This document shows, one piece after another, positions 1 through 3,806 of a stretch of DNA of 5,785 nucleotides (position 1 is its first letter; each line of letters opens with the position of its first letter). The notes below the pieces were generated by a model that searched no databases, was not told the origin of the DNA, and saw only the letters and a program-made list of their open reading frames with translations. This DNA comes from Synechococcus sp. UW140 (GTDB taxonomy: Bacteria > Cyanobacteriota > Cyanobacteriia > PCC-6307 > Cyanobiaceae), in NCBI GenBank assembly GCA_945878795.1, contig CAMDWF010000164.1:1-5785 (forward strand), read 5' to 3'. The position numbers and the translations under genes are program-made.

Positions 1-107
1 CTGAGAAACAGGTCGTCGTGCTGCTGCCGGGCGATCCAGGCCACCACCCCTGGATCGCGCTGGCGGCGGCGCAGCTCCGAGAGCACCATCGTGTCGATCA
101 GGTACAC
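1..107 (-). CDS. FitB/VapC-like PIN-domain toxin, N-terminal part (runs off window)
   Basis: Only the first 35 codons are inside the window. They read V-Y-L-I-D-T-M-V-L-S-E-L-R-R-R, the usual N-terminus of FitB-like VapC toxins, where the Asp of 'LIDT' (residue 5) is the first metal-binding acid of the PIN ribonuclease fold and the Glu of 'LSEL' (residue 11) is also conserved. It is followed by 'RDPGVVAWI', a typical segment of this subfamily. The GTG at 107-105 is preferred as start because it puts the hydrophobic strand before Asp5; the in-frame ATG at 89-87 would remove that Asp. The GTG overlaps the end of the upstream antitoxin by 10 bp, the normal arrangement for a translationally coupled toxin-antitoxin pair. 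By family knowledge it would be an endoribonuclease inhibited by its partner. The remaining catalytic residues cannot be checked here. Confidence 0.75.
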   Translation of the reverse strand, partial: MYLIDTMVLSELRRRQRDPGVVAWIARQQHDDLFL

Positions 108-358
108 GGAAACTCCCGCGGCGTCAGCCCGATCCGCTCGAAGGGTTCATCGTCCTGCGGCAGCGCCAGCAGCAGCTCCGGCAGCGAGGGCGCGCTCGCC
201 TGATCCAGGCGGCACAGCCGCTCGTATTCAGCGGCCGAGATCACCACACCCACCCAGCGCCCACGGCGGGTCACCCTCTGGGGCTCACCGGCCAGGGCTG
301 CCTCCACCACAGCGCTGAAGCGGTTCTTGGCGTCCTGCAACGTCCACTGGGCGATCAT
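98..358 (-). CDS. Phd/YefM-family antitoxin
   Basis: An 86-residue protein beginning M-I-A-Q-W-T-L-Q-D-A-K-N-R-F-S, the characteristic Phd/YefM start (W-x-L-Q-D-A-K-x-x-F). It continues with 'VTRRGRWVGVVISAAEYERL' (about residues 29-48), the conserved beta-hairpin and helix of the DNA-binding/dimer domain. The acidic C-terminal part (about 55-86, with DDEPFE) is the kind of flexible tail that wraps the toxin. The ATG at 358-356 is chosen over upstream starts because the family homology begins exactly there. It directly precedes and overlaps the PIN toxin at 1-107. By family knowledge it would neutralise the toxin and repress its own promoter; a candidate operator lies immediately upstream at 367-396. 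Confidence 0.85.
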   Translation of the reverse strand: MIAQWTLQDAKNRFSAVVEAALAGEPQRVTRRGRWVGVVISAAEYERLCRLDQASAPSLPELLLALPQDDEPFERIGLTPREFPCT

Positions 359-366
359 GGGGAACC

Positions 367-396
367 GGCTAGCTGATCTGGCTAGCTTAGTAAAAT
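367..396 (-). promoter_or_regulatory. Candidate promoter/operator of the Phd-type antitoxin
   Basis: Two copies of GGCTAGCT (367-374 and 380-387 on the plus strand), spaced 13 bp start to start, each contain the palindrome GCTAGC. They lie 9-29 bp upstream of the antitoxin ATG. On the minus strand they are preceded by the AT-rich stretch ATTTTACTAA (387-396), a plausible -10 region in otherwise GC-rich DNA. Paired palindromes next to the -10 are the usual setting for Phd/YefM autorepression. No convincing -35 is seen. Binding and promoter activity are inferred. Confidence 0.45.
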
Positions 397-413
397 GGAG
401 TCGCCGCTGCTCG

Positions 414-436
414 GCTCGATCTCCCGGCGATCGAGC
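414..436. repeat. Perfect 8-bp inverted repeat with 7-nt loop
   Basis: GCTCGATC (414-421) pairs perfectly with GATCGAGC (429-436) around a 7-base loop. It lies upstream of the antitoxin promoter and downstream of the DUF2887 gene. No T-run follows on either strand, so it is not a standard intrinsic terminator. The function is unknown. Confidence 0.4.
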
Positions 437-440
437 GGAA

Positions 441-462
441 GATCGCCGCACCGCCTTCGCCC
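441..462 (+). repeat. 22-bp exact direct repeat, copy 1
   Basis: These 22 bases (from GATCGCCGCACC to TTCGCCC) occur again without mismatch at 2601-2622, where they encode D-R-R-T-A-F-A at the start of the HpsJ-like protein. Here they lie in non-coding DNA. The first flanking bases downstream remain loosely similar (ACCCCCAG against ACACCCAG). This may be a fragment of a duplicated 5' coding end. Confidence 0.5.
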
Positions 463-566
463 ACCCCCAGCCCCGCCAGCCTGCCCGCTTCACGCTCAGC
501 AGCCAGATCGGAGGTCCGTCGCAAGGCGGAACCGCCCCTCAGGCGTATCAGCCAGGAGCTGAGCTG

Positions 567-608
567 AGCGGGCCAGACGGAGGGTGAGATGGGCCAGGAT
601 CCCACCGC
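567..608 (+). repeat. Imperfect ~41-bp direct repeat, copy 1 (3' side of DUF2887 gene)
   Basis: This stretch begins AGCGGGCCAG and ends with a 21-bp block (588-608) that matches 1537-1557 with only two C/T differences. The AGCGGGCCAG block is identical in both copies, and the DNA between is similar with a 1-bp length difference. Copy 1 lies 32 bp beyond the stop codon of the DUF2887 gene, and copy 2 lies just upstream of its start, in the same orientation. It also reads as a translation start on the plus strand: GGAGGGTGAG then ATG at 589, giving M-G-Q-D-P-T-A. Confidence 0.55.
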
Positions 609-640
609 AGCCCTAGAGAGGGGGCCGCAGCCAGCGTGGT

Positions 641-1513
641 TCAGCCACCAGCTGCCAGCCAACGCTCCAGATCCGCTGCGCCGTGAAAATCGAGCAGTGC
701 TTCCGCCAGCGCCTCGAGTTGCACCAGGGGCAGAGAGCGGATACGACTCTCCTGATCGGAGCTGATGTTGCCGCAGCGACGTCGCAGCAGGAGCAGAGCG
801 ATCTCCAGCTGTCCTTCCTGCCGGCCTTCCTGGCGTCCTTCCTGGCGGCCTTCCTGGCGGCCCTGCCCGAAGATCTCCCGATACGCCATGCTCTGGCTCA
901 GATCCACAAGGGTGATGCCGCCCATGGTGCAGAGCTCCTCCAGCGATCGGCCGTTGAACCGTGTGATCACGATAGCGGCGATCACATCCGCCAACCCTGC
1001 GGCCTCAGGGGTGCCAGCTGACTGCCGGCGGATGGCGGCACTGCGTTTCGGCACTTGCTCCTCCGGCTCCACCAACAGCGCCAGGGCCCGCAGCAGCGGC
1101 GGGGCATCGGGATCGGCCGCCGCCGCCTCCAGCTCGATCCAGTGCACCCGTTCGCGCACAAACTCCACCACCGCCAGCTCTCGGCCGAAGTTCAGACGCC
1201 GATGCGGGCAGATCACCACCACCCGCCAGTGGTCGACGCCCGGCTCCTGATCGAGCAGCATCGCGCTCTCCAAATACAGGCGCCGCAGAAAGGCGGTATC
1301 GGCCGCCATCTGCGCCTCCAGGATCACCACCGGCTGCTGCGCGGATTCCTGTGCGGGTCGGAACAGGCCATCCAGACGCCGTTCACGCTCTTTTAGGGCC
1401 GGGGCCGAGAAGCGGTAGCCACCGGGCGCCTGAGCCAGATCCGGCTGCAGCTCCAGGATCCGGTCCGGGTGGTTCTGGAACACCCAGTAGAACAGCTTGT
1501 CGCTGAGGGTCAC
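641..1513 (-). CDS. DUF2887 (PD-(D/E)XK nuclease-like) protein with C-terminal DUF4351
   Basis: A protein of 290 residues from the GTG at 1513, giving V-T-L-S-D-K-L-F-Y-W-V-F-Q, which matches where family members begin. The reading frame stays open upstream through an ATG at 1567 and a TTG at 1576, so a 308-residue version is possible. Residues 4-140 fit DUF2887: 'DKLFYWVFQ', 'GYRFSAPALK', then Asp48 in 'LDGLF' and Glu66-x-Gln68 in 'VVILEAQ', the D...E-x-Q/K pattern of the PD-(D/E)XK nuclease fold, followed by 'WRVVVICPHRRLN'. Four perfect GRQE repeats (residues 218-233) form a linker. The last ~55 residues ('LLLLRRRCGNIS', 'LPLVQLEALAEALLDF') fit DUF4351. The family is related to Rpn/transposase_31-type proteins and is very common in cyanobacteria, but its in vivo role is not established. 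It stands alone on this strand, without an obvious Shine-Dalgarno, and is bracketed by direct repeats. Confidence 0.8.
   Translation of the reverse strand: MTLSDKLFYWVFQNHPDRILELQPDLAQAPGGYRFSAPALKERERRLDGLFRPAQESAQQPVVILEAQMAADTAFLRRLYLESAMLLDQEPGVDHWRVVVICPHRRLNFGRELAVVEFVRERVHWIELEAAAADPDAPPLLRALALLVEPEEQVPKRSAAIRRQSAGTPEAAGLADVIAAIVITRFNGRSLEELCTMGGITLVDLSQSMAYREIFGQGRQEGRQEGRQEGRQEGQLEIALLLLRRRCGNISSDQESRIRSLPLVQLEALAEALLDFHGAADLERWLAAGG
815..862 (-). repeat. Four in-frame 12-bp tandem repeats encoding (GRQE)4
   Basis: Four tandem 12-bp units, read on the plus strand as TTCCTGGCGKCC-like blocks, lie inside the DUF2887/DUF4351 gene and encode Gly-Arg-Gln-Glu four times between the two domains. 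The period is a multiple of three, so copy-number change by slippage would keep the frame and only alter linker length. Such G-R-x-E runs are frequent in this protein family. Confidence 0.85.
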
Positions 1514-1516
1514 GGC

Positions 1517-1557
1517 AGCGGGCCAGCGGGGCTGAAGATGGGTCAGGATCCCACTGC
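1517..1557 (+). repeat. Imperfect ~41-bp direct repeat, copy 2 (5' side of DUF2887 gene)
   Basis: This is the partner of the repeat at 567-608. It starts 4 bp upstream of the preferred GTG start of the DUF2887 gene, so the preferred coding region lies entirely between the two copies. The 21-bp core (1537-1557) differs from copy 1 by two transitions. In the plus-strand frame starting at ATG 1538 both are synonymous (GGC/GGT, ACC/ACT; peptide M-G-Q-D-P-T-A). In the minus-strand frame of the DUF2887 extension both change the amino acid. That weakly favours the repeat having been a plus-strand coding start. Confidence 0.55.
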
Positions 1558-1776
1558 CTGGGTCCATGCCCGCCAACGGTTCCGGCAGGGTGGGGCACTG
1601 GCTTGCTCCAGGCGGCGCAGCTGCTCCTCACCACCATTGAGCTGGTGGCCAATGCTGCTGGCTGGCGTGAGGGGGTTTGCTGCCTAGCCGACCGCTGCGG
1701 GCTGCAGCAGACCTCAGCCCATGAAGCAGCCAATCCCCAGCATCGCCGCTGTCGGCCGCCGCACACCGAGGCTTGA
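1538..1776 (+). pseudogene. Possible frameshifted gene remnant, unidentified
   Basis: The reading starting at ATG 1538 gives M-G-Q-D-P-T-A-W-V-H-A-R-Q-R-F-R-Q-G-G-A. Around 1600-1606 a shift of one frame is needed to continue with 'LQAAQLLLTTIELVANAAGW', which looks like a well-formed amphipathic helix, then 'REGVCCLADRCGLQQ', ending at TGA 1774-1776. The two halves look more protein-like than random GC-rich frames, and the start lies in the repeated block shared with 588-608. I do not recognise the family. The end overlaps the -35 box of the next gene. The call rests on appearance only and could be chance. Confidence 0.2.
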
Positions 1777-1808
1777 CACCCAGGCGGGGGGGTTAAGATT
1801 TATAAAAT
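1773..1808 (+). promoter_or_regulatory. Candidate sigma-70-type promoter of the PEP-CTERM gene
   Basis: A perfect TTGACA at 1773-1778 is followed by an abrupt AT-rich island beginning at 1793. Possible -10 elements are TAAGAT (1794-1799, 15-bp spacing) and the TATAAAAT at 1801-1808, which would be too far from this -35. The island runs TTAAGATTTATAAAAT and on into a T-rich leader up to the ATG at 1826, in sharp contrast with the GC-rich surroundings. No Shine-Dalgarno is visible in the leader, so initiation there may rely on an unstructured A/T-rich region. Confidence 0.5.
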
Positions 1809-1825
1809 TGAATTTTTTTATATTC

Positions 1826-2518
1826 ATGACTAGCTATCGCACCGCTCTGCTGGCCACCGCTGCCACCGCTCTAAGCCTCGCCGCCACCCCGGCCGCCCTG
1901 GCCAACGGGCTCACCTTCACCAACTACACCACAGCCAGCGGCCTGGGGGACAACTCCGTGAATGGCGTCTACGCCAGCGGCAGCAACATCTACGCCGCCA
2001 CCTACGGCGGCCTGGGCATCTCCACCGACGGCGGCATCAGCTTCACCAACTACACCACAGCCAACGGCCTGGGGGACGACTACGTGAGTGGCGTCTACGT
2101 CAGCGGCAGCAACATCTACGCCGCCACCTACGGCGGCCTGGGCATCTCCACCAACGGCGGCAGCAGCTTCACCAACTACACCACAGCCAACGGCCTGGGG
2201 AACAACAACGTGTTTGGCGTCTACGCCAGCGGCAGCAACATCTACGCCGCCACCTACTCCGGCGGCCTGGGCATCTCCACCAACGGCGGCAGCAGCTTCA
2301 CCAACTACACCACAGCCAACGGCCTGGGGGGCGACATCGTGCCTGGCGTCTACGCCAGCGGCAGCAACATCTACGCCGCCACCAACGGCGGCCTGGGCAT
2401 CGCCTCCGAGCCCACCCCCGTGCCCGGCCCGCTGCCGGTGGCGGGTGCAGCAGCAGCCTTCGGCTTCTCCCGCAAACTGCGCCGCCGGCTGCGGGCAGCG
2501 GCCGGCACCTCCTGCTGA
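1826..2518 (+). CDS. Secreted PEP-CTERM protein with four beta-propeller-like repeats
   Basis: A 230-residue protein. The ATG at 1826 is chosen because it opens a clean signal peptide, 'MTSYRTALLATAATALSL', with probable cleavage after A-L-A (residue 26). An upstream in-frame start at 1721 would bury this. Residues 31-194 are four repeats of about 42 residues with the pattern F-T-N-Y-T-T-A-N-G-L-G-x-x-x-V-x-G-V-Y, then 'SGSNIYAAT' and 'GGLGISTNGGSSF'. The S-T-(D/N)-G-G-x-x-F element is an Asp-box/BNR-like hairpin, so each unit probably forms one propeller blade. The tail 'VPGPLPVAGAAAAFGFSRKL' (199-218) followed by R-R-R is the cyanobacterial PEP-CTERM sorting signal, recognised by a cyanoexosortase. 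It extends 8 residues further than usual. The protein is exported to, or anchored at, the envelope. Ligand and role are unknown. Blade copies differ only at non-third codon positions. Confidence 0.85.
   Translation: MTSYRTALLATAATALSLAATPAALANGLTFTNYTTASGLGDNSVNGVYASGSNIYAATYGGLGISTDGGISFTNYTTANGLGDDYVSGVYVSGSNIYAATYGGLGISTNGGSSFTNYTTANGLGNNNVFGVYASGSNIYAATYSGGLGISTNGGSSFTNYTTANGLGGDIVPGVYASGSNIYAATNGGLGIASEPTPVPGPLPVAGAAAAFGFSRKLRRRLRAAAGTSC
1916..2407 (+). repeat. Four tandem ~126-bp coding repeats
   Basis: Units start at 1916, 2042, 2168 and 2297, with spacings of 126, 126 and 129 bp. The third unit has one inserted TCC codon, and the fourth is cut after 37 codons. Most of each unit is identical at the DNA level, indicating recent duplication or ongoing homogenisation. 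Differences concentrate in codons 12-14 and 16 of each unit (1949-1963, 2075-2089, 2201-2215, 2330-2344), which read D-N-S-V-N, D-D-Y-V-S, N-N-N-V-F and G-D-I-V-P. Confidence 0.95.
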
Positions 2519-2588
2519 TCCCCTGCGGCCGGATCCCGGCTGATCACCTCGCTACCCCCTTCTGTTGCCGCGGCAGGGCCGCCCCTGG

Positions 2589-3254
2589 ATGCTTCCTCTC
2601 GATCGCCGCACCGCCTTCGCCCGCCACACCCAGTGGCTGGCCCTGGTCCTGGAGGCCCTGGTGCTGATCTCGCTTCTCGCCAGCGCCGTTCCCCTGGCCC
2701 CGGCATCACCGGTGTGGTGGCTGCGCATCTCAGATGCCGCCGTCAACCTCGCCCCGATGCTGCTGCTGGCGGTGATCCTGCTGCGGCTGGGCGATGTCCT
2801 GGTCGACAGCAAAGCCCGGACCTGCGGCCGGCGCAGCCAGCAGCTGGCCAGCCGCTGGGTTTTTGTGTTCGCCCTTCTCGTTCCCCTGCAATTGATCGGC
2901 TACGCCTGGCTCTGGGCCGACAGCGACAGCCAACTCAACCGCCAGATCAATCAGGGCGAACGCGGCGTCGCCGCCCTGCGCAGCCGCATCCAGGCCAGCC
3001 GCTCTGAAGCTGAGCTGGGCAGCCTGCTCGCCGCCGCCAACCCGGGGCCCCTGCCACCGCTGCAGGGCGGCTCCCTGGCCGAGCGGAAACAGCAGCTCAG
3101 CGAGGCGATCGCGATCAACACCTCCCGCATCAGCAGCAGCCTCCGCGATCAACGCGCCGAGACGCTGCGCAACTCCCTGCCCGGCAGCCTGCGCGTGTTG
3201 GTCGGGGCGGCGATTGTGAGTGCCTTTCTGATCATGCTCAGGCGCCAGATCTAA
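2589..3254 (+). CDS. HpsJ-like membrane protein (cyanoexosortase-associated type)
   Basis: A 221-residue protein with four predicted membrane segments: about 17-36 ('LALVLEALVLISLLASAV'), 51-68 ('AVNLAPMLLLAVILL'), 90-110 ('WVFVFALLVPLQLIGYAWLW') and 201-217 ('LRVLVGAAIVSAFLIML'). Between TM3 and TM4 lies a soluble helical stretch of about 90 residues rich in Q, R, A and E, with a Pro-rich break ('PGPLPPLQ', 152-159). This three-TM, coiled loop, one-TM plan with a short C-terminal tail matches the HpsJ family, linked to hormogonium polysaccharide secretion and, in HpsJ-like members, to cyanoexosortase systems. It sits 70 bp downstream of the PEP-CTERM gene on the same strand and could be cotranscribed. 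ATG 2589 is preferred over a TTG at 2565; neither has a good Shine-Dalgarno. The family call rests on topology and composition, not on a catalytic motif. Confidence 0.6.
   Translation: MLPLDRRTAFARHTQWLALVLEALVLISLLASAVPLAPASPVWWLRISDAAVNLAPMLLLAVILLRLGDVLVDSKARTCGRRSQQLASRWVFVFALLVPLQLIGYAWLWADSDSQLNRQINQGERGVAALRSRIQASRSEAELGSLLAAANPGPLPPLQGGSLAERKQQLSEAIAINTSRISSSLRDQRAETLRNSLPGSLRVLVGAAIVSAFLIMLRRQI
2601..2622 (+). repeat. 22-bp exact direct repeat, copy 2 (inside HpsJ-like gene)
   Basis: This matches 441-462 exactly over 22 bp. Here it encodes residues 5-11 of the HpsJ-like protein (D-R-R-T-A-F-A). Because it is coding here and non-coding at the other site, this copy is more likely to be the source. 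Confidence 0.5.
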
Positions 3255-3255
3255 G

Positions 3256-3408
3256 CGGTGCCTCGGTAGCCAGGGCACGGCCGCCGTCGATGCCCACGCC
3301 CCGTGGCTGCTGCAGCTGGAGTTCACCAAGGTGCTGCGCACGGCTTGCCGCCGCGGCCCACTGCCGCTGGCCACAGCCCGCGAGATCACGGATCGGCCTT
3401 CCGGGTGA
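3256..3408 (+). pseudogene. Decayed PIN-domain (VapC-like) toxin fragment
   Basis: A frame without a start codon reads 'GTAAVDAHAPWLLQLEFTKV' then 'LRTACRRGPLPLATAREITD' and stops at TGA 3406-3408. This matches the middle of VapC/PIN toxins: the A-P-x-L-L-x-L-E helix carrying the second catalytic acid, followed by V-L-R-x-x-x-R-R-G-x-L-x-x-x-x-A. The N-terminal strand with the first Asp and the whole C-terminal half with the last two acids are missing, and no continuation is seen in the other frames up to 3506. It begins just after the stop of the HpsJ-like gene and precedes an intact VapBC pair of a different sequence type, so it is probably the remains of an older toxin-antitoxin module. 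Confidence 0.5.
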
Positions 3409-3414
3409 GGAAAA

Positions 3415-3456
3415 CGCCCCAGGCGCTGGTGGTCTTCGCCGCTGGCGCCCTGGGCG
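3415..3456 (+). other. Long GC-rich imperfect hairpin
   Basis: Arms 3415-3426 and 3445-3456 can form 11 base pairs with one bulged C on each side (CGCCC/GGGCG, AGG/CCT, CGC/GCG). The 18-base loop can pair further through G-C and G-U pairs. It lies between the PIN remnant and the VapB promoter region. No T-run follows, so it is not a typical terminator. It could be chance in GC-rich DNA. Confidence 0.3.
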
Positions 3457-3498
3457 ACCTTCAAACCAAGGGCCCAGTGACCCATGGGAGATTTCGCC

Positions 3499-3526
3499 GT
3501 CTACACTTGTCAGAGATTGTCTACAC
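3499..3526 (+). promoter_or_regulatory. Candidate VapB operator: GTCTACAC direct repeats
   Basis: GTCTACAC occurs at 3499-3506 and 3519-3526, exactly 20 bp apart (about two helical turns), with TTGTC also repeated between and into the second copy. The pair ends 10 bp before the probable CTG start of the VapB gene. Antitoxins of this group bind repeated boxes at their own promoter, so autorepression is likely by analogy. A -10-like TACACT lies at 3502-3507, but no good -35 is seen. Confidence 0.4.
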
Positions 3527-3536
3527 AGCTGGGGCC

Positions 3537-3806
3537 CTGCCGCTCAACATCCGCAGCGAAGAGGCCAATCAGCTGGCTGCAGAGGTGGCGATCATCACGG
3601 GTGAGACCAAGACTGATGCAGTGATTCAGTCCCTGAAGGAGCGCCTCGATCGCCTTCGGCTCCAGCAAGAGGCGCGGGCAGTGAAGCAGGAGAGCCGGCG
3701 CGATCAACTCGATCGGATTGCCTTGCGCTGTGCGGCACGGCCGATTCTCGATCAGCGACGCGCAGACGAGATTTGCGGATACGACGCCAATGGGTTGCCC
3801 TGCTGA
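3537..3806 (+). CDS. vapB: VapB-type antitoxin, Rv0623-like family
   Basis: An 89-residue protein when read from CTG 3537. It begins (M)-P-L-N-I-R-S-E-E-A and has 'TGETKTDAVIQSLKERLDRL' at 21-40, the conserved DNA-binding/dimer segment of the Rv0623-like (PSK) antitoxins, and 'DEICGYDANGLP' at 77-88, the family's conserved toxin-binding C-terminus. Family members start with M-A-L-N-I or M-P-L-N-I, so the start should lie at this CTG. There is no ATG or GTG nearby in frame; the closest canonical alternative is TTG 3507, which adds ten residues and lies inside the putative operator. The gene overlaps the next by one base (TGATG), so toxin translation is coupled. It would sequester the VapC RNase and repress the operon. 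Confidence 0.8.
   Translation: MPLNIRSEEANQLAAEVAIITGETKTDAVIQSLKERLDRLRLQQEARAVKQESRRDQLDRIALRCAARPILDQRRADEICGYDANGLPC

Noticed and set aside
1916..2407. Tandem repeats as a CRISPR array
   Set aside because: The units are 126-129 bp, contiguous, in frame and translated as part of a secreted protein; there are no spacers.
2528..2540. GCCGG-ATC-CCGGC hairpin after the PEP-CTERM gene as a terminator
   Set aside because: The stem is only five base pairs with a 3-nt loop and no T-run follows.
2088..2543. 151-codon plus-strand frame rich in A, P, S and T within the PEP-CTERM gene
   Set aside because: It is an alternative frame of the tandem repeats; its repetitive peptide simply mirrors the repeated DNA.
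3105..3112. HIP1 octamer GCGATCGC as a functional element
   Set aside because: A single exact copy inside a coding region is only mild support for a cyanobacterial origin and is not evidence of a local function.
2730..3485. Long minus-strand open frame of 251 codons opposite the HpsJ-like gene
   Set aside because: It is antisense to a gene with clear membrane topology, shows no recognisable domain, and its length is explained by GC-rich codon structure of the plus-strand gene.
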